Assembly (NCBI GenBank): GCA_948473085.1
Contig: CAOKWH010000001.1
Span: 1-64,000 of the forward strand
Source: an uncultured Clostridia bacterium
Lineage (GTDB): Bacteria; Bacillota; Clostridia; Oscillospirales; Ruminococcaceae
Direction: 5' to 3'
DNA: 64,000 bases
Shown: piece after piece, positions 10,759 to 18,568 of the stretch
Layout of the letters: the number at the start of each line of letters is the position of its first letter
Numbering within the stretch: position 1 is the first letter of the stretch
The notes under the pieces: model-generated
What the model was told of the DNA's origin: nothing
The model's input: the letters and a program-made list of their open reading frames with translations, nothing else
The model's database searches: none
Made by a program: the position numbers and the translations under genes

Positions 10759-10787
10759 TTGAATCGGCCCTATTCCCGTGCTAAAAT
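10759..10787 (+). promoter_or_regulatory. Promoter of the hypothetical gene at 10812
   Basis: TTGAAT (10759-10764) and TAAAAT (10782-10787) are 17 bases apart, giving a start near 10794 and a very short leader before the GGGGG-rich ribosome site. The rest of the stretch from 10630 to 10758 shows no gene. Confidence 0.65.
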
Positions 10788-10811
10788 AAAAAAGCAAAGG
10801 GGGAAAATAAA

Positions 10812-11195
10812 ATGGAAAACTGGCGGGAAGACAGATTGAGGCAACAGCTACAAAGCTATCAACTGCAGCTGAAAGATCTCCCCATACTGGACCAATATGA
10901 GGATACTGTGTCCGAACCGGCGCTGCTTATCCTCTTGGAATGGGCTTGTTATGGACAGAATACAGCCGGCATTGTGATGGGGCGGGAAATGGTGGCAAAA
11001 CTGCCACGGGCTTGGCTGAAAGAGCACCTTTTGCGGGTTGTAAAACAGGGGTTTGACTATATGGACGACTGGAATTACCGAAGATTGCTGGAACTAACCA
11101 TCGAACTCCTCCCGGAGTGTATCGCCCCCCTGTTAGCCCTTACAGCAGGGACAACCGACCCCGATTTGAAGGATGTAATAGACGATTATAAATAA
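10812..11195 (+). CDS. Hypothetical protein, helical, Leu/Trp-rich
   Basis: This is a 127-residue cytoplasmic-looking protein of unknown function without signal peptide, membrane segment or obvious metal motif. The sequence looks all-helical and amphipathic, with segments such as LLILLEWACYGQNTAG and WNYRRLLELTIELLPECIAPLLALT, and ends in an acidic DPDLKDVIDDYK. It has its own promoter and an AAAGGGGG ribosome site, so it is probably a real gene. It is the only plus-strand gene for several kilobases and converges with the GntR-like regulator 78 bases away. No family was recognised. Confidence 0.7.
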   Translation: MENWREDRLRQQLQSYQLQLKDLPILDQYEDTVSEPALLILLEWACYGQNTAGIVMGREMVAKLPRAWLKEHLLRVVKQGFDYMDDWNYRRLLELTIELLPECIAPLLALTAGTTDPDLKDVIDDYK

Positions 11196-11273
11196 AGAAG
11201 CAGCCAAATAGGAGTGCCAAACTGCAAAATAAACCGCCGCCAATGAACCAGCAGGGCTTTCCCGCAAAAACTG

Positions 11274-11918
11274 CTAAGCCCCGCCCCGGATAAACCGGTC
11301 CACCCGGGCCGGGGCGTTTTCGTCCCCGACAAAATAGACAATATCGCCATCGTGGATGTGGTTGTATGGGCCGGGGGACAGGATGAGCTGCTCCCCCCGG
11401 CGAATGGCAATGACTGTTGCCGTGGTGTTGTGCCAAAAGTTCACCTCGGCCAGCGTCTTGCCGGCGCAGAAGGAGCCAGGGGCCACCGTTATCTCAAAAG
11501 GGGTAAAGGGATTGAGGTTCTGGAAGCGCTCGGCCCGGTCCATCAGGGCAGCAAGTTTTTCCCGCAGATGCAGCATCAGCTGTATTTCGGCATCAATATC
11601 CTGCTGGATGCTCTGACGCAGCTGGCTCATGGTTTCCACTCCTGCAAACTGCTGAATATATTTAATGGCCTTGTCCACCGAGGTGATGACAACGCCGCTG
11701 CCCTTTTCGGCATCCACAATGCCCATATCCGAGAGCAGGCAGATGGCCCGCCGGGCTGTTTCCGGGGATACATGGTACTTGCTGGCCAGGGAGGACCGGG
11801 CATAAATGCGGTCCCCCACCTTGTACTGCTGCTTGGCAATTTGAGTAGCGATATCCACTGCTATCTGCTGGTAACGGGGCATGGTCTCCTTGGGCTTGCC
11901 CTTTTCACTGGTACTCAT
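11274..11918 (-). CDS. GntR-family regulator with C-terminal RCK_C domain (BusR-like)
   Basis: This is a 214-residue transcription regulator. Residues about 15-80 form a YhcF/GntR-type winged helix (PRYQQIAVDIATQIAKQQYKVGDRIYARSSLASKYHVSPETARRA). A helical linker follows at about 95-135, and then an RCK_C/TrkA-C fold at about 138-212 (FEITVAPGSFCAGKTLAEVNFWHNTTATVIAI ... GDIVYFVGD). This architecture is that of BusR, which binds cyclic di-AMP and represses osmolyte uptake genes in lactic acid bacteria; that function is inferred here from architecture only. No transporter gene is adjacent. The start at 11918 is preferred over 11939 because GGAAGG lies at a normal distance. Confidence 0.82.
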   Translation of the reverse strand: MSTSEKGKPKETMPRYQQIAVDIATQIAKQQYKVGDRIYARSSLASKYHVSPETARRAICLLSDMGIVDAEKGSGVVITSVDKAIKYIQQFAGVETMSQLRQSIQQDIDAEIQLMLHLREKLAALMDRAERFQNLNPFTPFEITVAPGSFCAGKTLAEVNFWHNTTATVIAIRRGEQLILSPGPYNHIHDGDIVYFVGDENAPARVDRFIRGGA

Positions 11919-12004
11919 CGGACTTCCTTCCTTCATCACATACTGCTACCCCTGGGCGGGATGACTGACAGTATTTTGCCCCATTCTGTTGGATTATAAT
12001 GGGC

Positions 12005-12412
12005 TTAAAGGGTATAATCCTCCACCTTGCCCATAAAGCAGAAGGTGGCCTGCCGGGCTGTAAACTGCAGCAACACCAGCTGCCCGCTGTCCGCCCCCAT
12101 CGGGAAAATGCGCTCCAATTCCGGCAGCCAAAGCTCCTGCTTTTTCTCCCTGCTTGTGCAGATGGACACATCCCCCACCAGTGTTACACTGCCGCCGGGA
12201 GCCTCATAACTGATGCAGGACTTGGGGTTTTGGCTAAAGTTCTGTGTCTTTTTGGAAGAGGCCCGGGCAAAAAAGTAGAATGTCCGGATGCTCTCGGTGT
12301 GCAGCTTGGTCATTACACTGGCCCGGGGATAGCCATCCGCCCCCACGCATGTCAGGGTTACAGTACCGCACTGCCGGAGCAGTTCCTCCGCTTTGGCAAC
12401 TGCCTGATTCAT
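12005..12412 (-). CDS. Pyridoxamine 5'-phosphate oxidase-like flavin-binding protein
   Basis: This 135-residue protein has the split-barrel PPOX fold found in flavin- or F420-binding oxidoreductases and general stress protein 26-like proteins. The stretch GTVTLTCVGADGYPRASVMTKLHTESIRTFYFFARASSKKTQNFSQNPKSCISYEAP is the typical two-strand core with the residue cluster after GYPRAS that contacts the phosphate of the flavin. The exact cofactor and substrate cannot be told. AGTGGAGG precedes the start and a TTGCAG-17-TATAAA promoter lies just upstream, so it is an independent gene or the head of a unit with the GntR-like regulator 86 bases downstream. Confidence 0.85.
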   Translation of the reverse strand: MNQAVAKAEELLRQCGTVTLTCVGADGYPRASVMTKLHTESIRTFYFFARASSKKTQNFSQNPKSCISYEAPGGSVTLVGDVSICTSREKKQELWLPELERIFPMGADSGQLVLLQFTARQATFCFMGKVEDYTL

Positions 12413-12435
12413 TTTCTATCCTCCACTTCCTACTT

Positions 12436-12464
12436 TTTATAAGGGACTTGTGCCTTTACTGCAA
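12436..12464 (-). promoter_or_regulatory. Promoter of the PPOX-fold gene
   Basis: On the minus strand TTGCAG (12459-12464) and TATAAA (12436-12441) are 17 bases apart, about 24 bases before the ATG at 12412. The match to consensus is moderate. Confidence 0.55.
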
Positions 12465-12557
12465 ATAAATTATGCAATTTCTCTTTGTTAAAATAATTGT
12501 AAATTATATGGGCAGCTACCTGTTACCGCAACCGCCCGATAAATTGAAAGCTGTCAA

Positions 12558-12848
12558 TCAGCCCCTTTTTAAATAGTCACATACAATGTCATGCAGTTCA
12601 ATATATGGGGTATCTTTCAGGCTTTCCCCCGAGTTTTCACAGGTTAATCTTAACTTCCCAACAGCTTGATTCCCATAGCCGTCAATAACCTCCATCATCC
12701 TTGTGATAAGCTCGGAAGTAATCCCATAATGCTTCTCCCGCATCCCTTCGTCATCCTCTTGCTCTAACGCTGTTTGGACACAGCTTTCTTGGATATCGGC
12801 AAGCGTTTTTAGAAATTCCCTTTGAAAATTATTCAAATTATCTGCCAT
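12558..12848 (-). CDS. Hypothetical protein
   Basis: This is a protein of about 96 residues (MADNLNNFQREFLKTLADIQESC...) with no membrane segment, predicted helical and acidic, ending in IELHDIVCDYLKRG. No family was recognised. The ATG at 12848 is chosen over 12863 because a GCAGG-like site precedes it at a plausible distance, though that site is weak. Coding quality is consistent with a real gene, and the codon use is somewhat AT-richer than that of the neighbours. It has no obvious operon partner. Confidence 0.6.
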   Translation of the reverse strand: MADNLNNFQREFLKTLADIQESCVQTALEQEDDEGMREKHYGITSELITRMMEVIDGYGNQAVGKLRLTCENSGESLKDTPYIELHDIVCDYLKRG

Positions 12849-13309
12849 AATCAACCTGCCCATCAGGATTTATCACTCTGATTATAGCACAGCCCATCTT
12901 TCCCTTCAAGCTGCGAATCGTGAAATCGCTGGCGCTTAGCTCCATGCCTGCAAAAAATCTGTTTGCAGATAGTATACCACAGCTTTGATTGCCCTGTATA
13001 GCAATATTTTTTCTGTAAAAGGGAGATAAAACCGCTTTTCCTGTTGATATGCCCCTTTCTAAAGCAGCGCAGCTTTTCCGCCATCCTGCGGCAGCTTTAT
13101 CCGTCAGCACTTTGCCTAATAGGCACGCATTGCAGCGGACAAAACGGCCCCCTTTACAAAGCAGAAAATTTATGCTACCATAACAGCTATTCCCACAAAA
13201 CAGTTCAATATAGAACATTTTAGCCAGCCACATAATACCAGGCCGGAACGGAAGAATAAATAAGGATGCCTGCCGGGCCAACGGATGAATTATAGGAGAT
13301 GATTTCTTT
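12849..13309. other. Intergenic stretch without a convincing gene
   Basis: These 460 bases hold the MATE promoter at the right side and a small hairpin, CTGCAAA / TTTGCAG (12948-12954 with 12962-12968), with no T-run. The minus-strand ORF 12838-13431 in the track runs antisense into the MATE gene, lacks a family resemblance and is not accepted as a gene. Confidence 0.5.
13153..13181 (+). promoter_or_regulatory. Probable promoter of the MATE transporter gene
   Basis: TTTACA (13153-13158) and an extended -10, TGCTACCAT (hexamer 13176-13181), are 17 bases apart. The leader before the AGGAGA site of the transporter gene would be about 120 bases. Confidence 0.5.
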
Positions 13310-14683
13310 ATGGAGCAGGACAGCAAAATAACCCTATTTGAACACACCCCCATTCCAAAAGCGGTCATGCAGCTTTCGGTGCCCACCATTCTCAGCTCGC
13401 TGGTTATGGTGCTGTACAATTTAGCGGACACCTACTTTGTAGGGATGTTGGGCGACCCGGTGCAGAATGCCGCTGTTACCCTGGCATCGCCTCTGCTGCT
13501 GGCCTTTAACGCTGTAAACAACCTGTTTGGCGTGGGCAGTTCCAGCATGATGAGCCGGGCCCTGGGCCGCAAGGATTACGAAACGGTTTCCCACAGCTCA
13601 GCCTTTGGGTTTTACTGCGCCCTGTTTAGCGGGCTGCTGTTCTCGCTGCTGTGCGGCCTGTTTTCCGCCCCGCTGATGGGGCTGCTGGGTGCGGATGCCG
13701 TTACAGCCGAAACCACCTATGCCTACATGTTCTGGACAGTTATCTGCGGCGCAACCCCGGCTATCCTCAATGTGGTGCTGGCCTATCTGGTCCGGGCGGA
13801 AGGTTCCTCCCTGCAGGCCAGTATTGGCACCATGAGCGGCTGTATCTTAAACATGATTTTAGACCCCATCTTCATCCTGCCCTGGGGGCTGGGAATGGGA
13901 GCGGCCGGAGCTGGCCTGGCCACCTTCCTTTCCAACTGTGTGGCCTGCCTGTACTTTATGGTGCTGCTGTTTATCAAGCGGGGCAAAACCTATGTGTGCG
14001 TCAACCCCCGCAAGCTGAAAGCCCGGGATGGCATTGCCTTTGGTGTGTTCCAGGTGGGCGTTCCCGCCTCTATCCAGAACCTGCTGAATGTCACCGGCAT
14101 GACACTGCTCAACAACTTTACAGCTGCCTATGGCGCGGGGGCTGTGGCCGCTATGGGCATCAGCTTTCGTATCTACATGGTGCCCATGCAGGTGGCAATG
14201 GGGCTTTCCCAGGGCATTATGCCGCTGGTCAGCTATAACTACGCCAGCGATAACATAAAGCGGATGAAAAACACCATCTACTTTGCAGCCAAAATTGTGC
14301 TTTGCATTATTACAGCAGTTTCGGCTCTGTATTTTATCACCCCCGGCACCTTTATCTCGCTGTTTATGAACAATGCCGAAATTATCGCCTATGGCACCCG
14401 CTTCCTGCGGGGGTTCTGCCTGGGCCTGCCCTTTATCTGTATGGACTTTTTGGCTGTTGGTGTGTTCCAGGCAGTAGGTATGGGCAAGGAAGCGCTGATT
14501 TTTGCCGTGCTGCGAAAAATTATACTGGAAATTCCCGCCCTGTTCCTCTATAACTGGCTGTTCCCGCTGTACGGGCTTCCCTATGCCCAGTTTACAGCCG
14601 AGGTAATCCTGGCCATCTCTGCCCTGTTTGTCCTGCGGCGGCTGTTCCGGCAGCTGGCGAAGGAACATCCTAACCTGGCTTGA
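13310..14683 (+). CDS. MATE family efflux transporter
   Basis: This is a 457-residue multidrug and toxic compound extrusion (MATE) antiporter that expels organic cations using a sodium or proton gradient. The N-terminal half starts with the family pattern IPKAVMQLSVPTILSSLVMVLYNLADTYFVGMLGDPVQNAAVTLASPLLLAFNAVNNLFGVGSSSMMSRALG. The two-bundle, 12-helix layout is visible, and the second half opens with GVFQVGVPASIQNLLNVTGMTLLNNF. AGGAGATG precedes the start. It stands alone between its own promoter and a strong terminator. The substrate cannot be predicted. Confidence 0.94.
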   Translation: MEQDSKITLFEHTPIPKAVMQLSVPTILSSLVMVLYNLADTYFVGMLGDPVQNAAVTLASPLLLAFNAVNNLFGVGSSSMMSRALGRKDYETVSHSSAFGFYCALFSGLLFSLLCGLFSAPLMGLLGADAVTAETTYAYMFWTVICGATPAILNVVLAYLVRAEGSSLQASIGTMSGCILNMILDPIFILPWGLGMGAAGAGLATFLSNCVACLYFMVLLFIKRGKTYVCVNPRKLKARDGIAFGVFQVGVPASIQNLLNVTGMTLLNNFTAAYGAGAVAAMGISFRIYMVPMQVAMGLSQGIMPLVSYNYASDNIKRMKNTIYFAAKIVLCIITAVSALYFITPGTFISLFMNNAEIIAYGTRFLRGFCLGLPFICMDFLAVGVFQAVGMGKEALIFAVLRKIILEIPALFLYNWLFPLYGLPYAQFTAEVILAISALFVLRRLFRQLAKEHPNLA

Positions 14684-14689
14684 TATAGG

Positions 14690-14720
14690 GCCTCCAAAGC
14701 TGCTGCTTTGGGGGCTTTTT
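14690..14720 (+). terminator. Terminator of the MATE gene
   Basis: An 11-bp stem, GCCTCCAAAGC / GCTTTGGGGGC with one G-T pair and a TGCT loop, is followed by TTTTT six bases after the MATE stop codon. Confidence 0.9.
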
Positions 14721-14744
14721 GTCTGTGCTAACAGCAAATAGAGG

Positions 14745-14773
14745 TTGAATGGACAGCGCCATGGTGCTATACT
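14745..14773 (+). promoter_or_regulatory. Promoter of the hypothetical gene at 14805
   Basis: TTGAAT (14745-14750) and TATACT (14768-14773) with a 17-base spacer and a TGC extension give a strong promoter. Transcription should begin about 25 bases before the ATG. Confidence 0.75.
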
Positions 14774-14804
14774 TTAGCCAAAACAGATGGAAAGGATAAA
14801 CAAT

Positions 14805-15236
14805 ATGGAAAAGCAAGCACACCCTATCCATGATGGGATATCCCCTATTATTGTCCCCGAGGCCGGAGAGACCGAACAGTTCCAGCTGCTCTGGGATATG
14901 CTGGTGCCACCGGCCGGCCAGGCCAAAACCGCCCAGGGGGAGCTGATTCGCATTGCGGGCAGAATCCAGCATGAACTGCTGGACAACGGCGGGATGAACT
15001 GGGATGACGAGTACCGGTGCATGCTGCGTACTTTCCCTCAGTATCTACAGCTTGGCACTGCCTTCAACGAGGAGGACCAGAAGGCGGCGGAACTGCTGGT
15101 GGGCCTGATTCTTGCGGATGGCGATGCCGGCCGGATAAACGGCTTTTTCTGTTCGGCCCTGTGTGCCTGCGCCGTCGCCTGGGTACAGCAGAACCCAACC
15201 GTACTTCCCCCGCTAAAGGCGGAATATACGCGATAG
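14805..15236 (+). CDS. Hypothetical protein
   Basis: This is a 143-residue protein starting MEKQAHPIHDGISPIIVPEAGETEQFQLLWDMLVPPAG. It has no signal peptide and no clear transmembrane helix, and contains a helical, Ala- and Cys-containing segment near the end (GFFCSALCACAVAWVQQ). The ATG at 14787 lies upstream of GAAAGGAT, which serves the ATG at 14805, so the shorter form is chosen. It is flanked by a strong promoter and a bidirectional terminator and is therefore a single-gene unit. No family was recognised. Confidence 0.7.
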   Translation: MEKQAHPIHDGISPIIVPEAGETEQFQLLWDMLVPPAGQAKTAQGELIRIAGRIQHELLDNGGMNWDDEYRCMLRTFPQYLQLGTAFNEEDQKAAELLVGLILADGDAGRINGFFCSALCACAVAWVQQNPTVLPPLKAEYTR

Positions 15237-15296
15237 GGTTTGGATTTCCCCCATATAAAATGCCCAAAACAGGCCACACCCAACTATAAAACTGCC

Positions 15297-15336
15297 AAAA
15301 AAGCGGAGCAGGTACCCAGTACCCGCTCCGCTCTTT
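15297..15336. terminator. Bidirectional terminator between the hypothetical gene and rpsU
   Basis: The sequence AAAAAAGCGGAGC...GCTCCGCTCTTTT forms a long stem (15302-15331) with an A-run before and a T-run after. It can end the plus-strand gene at 14805 and back up the rpsU terminator. Confidence 0.8.
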
Positions 15337-15352
15337 TGGGATCATGCACATG

Positions 15353-15379
15353 AAAAAGCGAGTACAACGGTACTCGCTT
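15353..15379 (-). terminator. Terminator of rpsU
   Basis: A perfect 10-bp stem, AAGCGAGTAC / GTACTCGCTT with a four-base loop (CGTT on the minus strand), is followed by TTT on the minus strand, 25 bases past the rpsU stop. Confidence 0.85.
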
Positions 15380-15403
15380 CTGCACGGTATTATCAAGTAA
15401 AGC

Positions 15404-15580
15404 TTACTTGAACTTGCGCTTACGCGCAGCCTCGGACTTCTTCTTGCGCTTTACGGAAGGCTTTTCATAATGTTCTCTCTTACGAACTTCTGCCAGAACG
15501 CCGGACTTTGCACACTGTCTCTTAAAACGGCGCAGCGCGCTCTCCAAAGATTCGTTGTCCTTGATTCTGATCTCTGACAT
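15404..15580 (-). CDS. rpsU: 30S ribosomal protein S21
   Basis: This is the small basic protein of the 30S subunit platform that helps mRNA Shine-Dalgarno pairing. The 58 residues read [58 protein letters not shown], a full-length S21. The ATG at 15580 follows GGGAGGGAAATGGAA; the longer ORF of the track (15619) adds a non-conserved leader. It has its own consensus promoter and a strong terminator, so it is transcribed separately from the leuS operon. Confidence 0.97.
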   Translation of the reverse strand: MSEIRIKDNESLESALRRFKRQCAKSGVLAEVRKREHYEKPSVKRKKKSEAARKRKFK

Positions 15581-15669
15581 TTCCATTTCCCTCCCTCGCC
15601 ACACGGCAGGAGCTTTCATCCGCCGAAATCTGCCACATTAGCTGACAGACTAAGTGGATAACAAAAGAT

Positions 15670-15698
15670 ATTATACTAAATCCGGCAGACAGTGTCAA
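15670..15698 (-). promoter_or_regulatory. Consensus promoter of rpsU
   Basis: On the minus strand TTGACA (15693-15698) and TATAAT (15670-15675) are separated by 17 bases, a perfect vegetative promoter. It gives a leader of about 85 bases before rpsU. Confidence 0.85.
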
Positions 15699-15749
15699 GA
15701 CCTTTTATAGCAATGCTATACTAAAATATTCCTTTGGCCTGTTTTTTGG

Positions 15750-18161
15750 TTAGCCCTTACAAACAATGTTCACCAGCTTACCGGGGACATAGATCTCCTT
15801 TACAATCTGCTTGCCGGCAATCAGCTCGGCCACAGCCGGGTCGGCCTTGGCCAAAGCAATAGCCTCCGGAGCGGCGATATCTGCCGGCACCTGCAGCCGG
15901 GCCTTGATTTTGCCCGCTATCTGCACCACAATCTCCACCGTGCTGTCCACACACTTGGCCGGGTCGTAGCCAGGCCAGGTCTGGCCGCTGATCTGTCCGG
16001 CAAAGCCCATCTGCTCCCAAACCTCCTCGGTCAGGTGGGGAGCAAAGGGGTTGGCAAGCAGCAGCAGGGTTTTAAACTCCCCTGTGGTGATACTGCCAGC
16101 GTCGTAAATCTCGTTGAGCAATGTCATCATCGCGGCAATGGCAGTGTTAAACTTCATTGCCTCAATATCCTCAGTGACCTTTTTCACCGTCTTATGGAAG
16201 CTGCTTTCCAGCCCGGCGCTGTATCCCTCGCCCTCCGCGGCAATTTCCATCAGGTTCCACAGCCGGTCCAGGAACCGCTTGCAGCCCTTGATAGCCGAGG
16301 CGTTCCAGGTGGCGCTCTTTTCAAAGTCGCCAATGAACATCTCATACAACCGCAGGGTATCGGCGCCATATTCCTTCACAATATCGTCGGGGTTTACCAC
16401 ATTGCCCCGGCTCTTGCTCATCTTTTCGCCGTTCTCTCCCAAAATCATGCCATGGCTGGTGCGCTTGGCATAGGGCTCCGGGGTGCTTACCACACCAATA
16501 TCGTACAGGAACTTGTGCCAGAACCGGGAGTAGAGCAGATGCAGGGTGGTGTGCTCCATACCGCCGTTGTACCAATCCACCGGTGCCCAGTAGTCCAGCG
16601 CCTCCTTGGAGGCCAGCTCCTTGTTATTGTGGGGGTCGCAGTACCGCAGGTAGTACCAGGAGGAACCGGCCCACTGGGGCATGGTATCGGTTTCCCGCTT
16701 GGCAGGGGCGCCGCAGACGGGGCAGGGAGTGTTTACCCAGTCCTCAATGGCGGCCAACGGGCTTTCGCCGTTGTCGGTTGGCTCGTAGCTCTCCACCTCG
16801 GGCAGGCGCAGCGGCAGCTGCTCCTCCGGCACCGCCACCATGCCGCAGTGAGGGCAATGGATGATGGGGATGGGCTCCCCCCAGTACCGCTGGCGGGAGA
16901 ACACCCAATCCCTGAGCTTGTAGTTCACCTTTTCCCGGCCCTTACCGTTTTCAGCCAGCCACTGGATCATCTTCTGCTTGGCTTCCTCCACCGACAGGCC
17001 GTTGAGGATACCGCTGTTCACCAAGATACCGGTGTCACAGTCGGTAAAGGCGGCCTCGGCCACATTGCCGCCAGCCACAACCTCAATAATGGGCAGGTCA
17101 AACTTCTTGGCAAACTCCCAGTCCCGCTCGTCATGGCCGGGCACCGCCATAATGGCGCCGGTGCCATAGGTCATGAGTACATAATCGGAGATAAAAATGG
17201 GAATTTCCCCGCCGGTAACCGGATTGATACCGTTTACCCCGGCGATACGCACGCCGGTTTTCTCCTTGTTCATCTCCGCCCGTTCAAAGTCGGACTTGCG
17301 GGCGGCCTCCTGCTGGTAGGCGTGTACCTCCTCCAGGTTGGTTATCTGTCCGGCCCATTTTTCCACATAGGGGTGCTCCGGCGCTATAACCATATAGGTG
17401 GCGCCATATAATGTATCCGGCCGGGTGGAAAATACCGTGAGCACATCCCCGGCAGTGGTGGCAAAGTCGATTTCCGCGCCGGTGGAGCGGCCAATCCAGT
17501 TGATTTGGGAGGTTTTAACCCGCTCAATATAATCCACACTGTCCAGATCGTCTATCAGCCGCTGGGCGTACTGGGTGATGCCCAGCATCCACTGGTTTTT
17601 CACCTTATGCACCACTTCGCCGCCGCACCGCTCGCAGACGCCGTTTACGACCTCCTCGTTGGCCAGCACGCATTTGCAGGAGGTGCACCAGTTGACCGAC
17701 ATCTCCTTTTTATAGGCTAAGCCGTGCTTAAACAGCTGCAGGAAAATCCACTGGGTCCAGCGATAGTAATCCGGGTCGGTGGTGTTGATCTCCCGGGTCC
17801 AATCGAACGAGAGGCCCAGGCTTTTCAGCTGGTGCTTGAAATTGGCCACATTGTTTTTGGTGACAATTTCGGGGTGAATGTGGTTTTTAATGGCAAAATT
17901 TTCGGTGGGCAGGCCAAAGGCGTCCCAACCCATGGTGTACAGAACATTGTAGCCCTGCATCCGGCGCTTTCTGGCCACAATATCCAAAGCAGTGTAGGAC
18001 CGGGGGTGCCCCACATGCAGCCCCTGCCCCGAGGGGTAGGGGAACTCCACCAACGGGTAGAATTTGGGCTTGGTGTAGTCATCGGTGGCAGCAAAGGTGT
18101 TGTCCCGCTCCCAGATGTCCTGCCACTTTTTTTCAACTTGGGCAAAATCGTACTTCATCAT
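15750..18161 (-). CDS. leuS: Leucyl-tRNA synthetase
   Basis: This class I synthetase charges tRNA-Leu and edits mischarged products in a CP1 domain. The length of 803 residues is typical of bacteria. The HIGH motif appears as HVGHPRSY near residue 48. A zinc knuckle is [23 protein letters not shown], the editing domain carries [14 protein letters not shown] and [19 protein letters not shown], and the KMSKS loop is intact ([14 protein letters not shown]). GGAAGG precedes the ATG at 18161. It is the last gene of the long TrmH-to-leuS run and follows rsfS by 32 bases. No T-box leader is seen, as expected for an internal operon position. Confidence 0.98.
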   Translation of the reverse strand: MMKYDFAQVEKKWQDIWERDNTFAATDDYTKPKFYPLVEFPYPSGQGLHVGHPRSYTALDIVARKRRMQGYNVLYTMGWDAFGLPTENFAIKNHIHPEIVTKNNVANFKHQLKSLGLSFDWTREINTTDPDYYRWTQWIFLQLFKHGLAYKKEMSVNWCTSCKCVLANEEVVNGVCERCGGEVVHKVKNQWMLGITQYAQRLIDDLDSVDYIERVKTSQINWIGRSTGAEIDFATTAGDVLTVFSTRPDTLYGATYMVIAPEHPYVEKWAGQITNLEEVHAYQQEAARKSDFERAEMNKEKTGVRIAGVNGINPVTGGEIPIFISDYVLMTYGTGAIMAVPGHDERDWEFAKKFDLPIIEVVAGGNVAEAAFTDCDTGILVNSGILNGLSVEEAKQKMIQWLAENGKGREKVNYKLRDWVFSRQRYWGEPIPIIHCPHCGMVAVPEEQLPLRLPEVESYEPTDNGESPLAAIEDWVNTPCPVCGAPAKRETDTMPQWAGSSWYYLRYCDPHNNKELASKEALDYWAPVDWYNGGMEHTTLHLLYSRFWHKFLYDIGVVSTPEPYAKRTSHGMILGENGEKMSKSRGNVVNPDDIVKEYGADTLRLYEMFIGDFEKSATWNASAIKGCKRFLDRLWNLMEIAAEGEGYSAGLESSFHKTVKKVTEDIEAMKFNTAIAAMMTLLNEIYDAGSITTGEFKTLLLLANPFAPHLTEEVWEQMGFAGQISGQTWPGYDPAKCVDSTVEIVVQIAGKIKARLQVPADIAAPEAIALAKADPAVAELIAGKQIVKEIYVPGKLVNIVCKG

Positions 18162-18193
18162 AAAAAAGACTTCCTTCCCTTTCGGCCTGGCAA

Positions 18194-18556
18194 TCAGGCA
18201 GGCTTTACTATCTCTGTAATATCAACCTCCGGCGCATCCCGCCATAGTCGCTCCAGAGAGTAAAACTCCCGTACCTCGCCCCGGAACAGGTGGACAATTA
18301 CGGTGCCGTAGTCCAGCAGAACCCAGTCGGCGGTGTTGTAGCCCTCAAAGCTGCGGGCCTCGATGCCCAGCTTGCCCAGCTGCTCATCCACCTCGTCGGC
18401 AATGGCCTTCACCTGGGGAACATTCTGCCCGGTGGCAATGATGAAATAATCCCCCAGTGTGGTGTGTTCATGAATATCCAGCAGCTTGATATCTTCGCCC
18501 TTTTTGGCGTCGATCAGCTGGACGATTTTTTTCGCCAGTTCCAGCTCTGTCATCAA
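18194..18556 (-). CDS. rsfS: Ribosomal silencing factor RsfS
   Basis: RsfS binds ribosomal protein uL14 on the 50S subunit and blocks joining with the 30S subunit when nutrients are short. The 120 residues match the DUF143 family: [75 protein letters not shown]. It lies 12 bases after the nadD-yqeK fusion gene, in the common nadD-yqeK-rsfS order. Confidence 0.96.
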   Translation of the reverse strand: MMTELELAKKIVQLIDAKKGEDIKLLDIHEHTTLGDYFIIATGQNVPQVKAIADEVDEQLGKLGIEARSFEGYNTADWVLLDYGTVIVHLFRGEVREFYSLERLWRDAPEVDITEIVKPA

Positions 18557-18568
18557 ATCTCTTCCTTT

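Noticed and set aside
12838-13431. A 197-residue minus-strand ORF
   Set aside because: It overlaps the start of the MATE gene in antisense and two other genes' signals, and its sequence resembles no protein family.
16035-17411. Long plus-strand ORF opposite leuS, and similar ones opposite smc, purL, topA and cheA
   Set aside because: All are antisense shadows of strongly recognised genes, with His/Gly/Leu-rich sequences lacking motifs.
18162-18193. T-box leader for leuS
   Set aside because: The gap to rsfS is only 32 bases and no T-box sequence is present.
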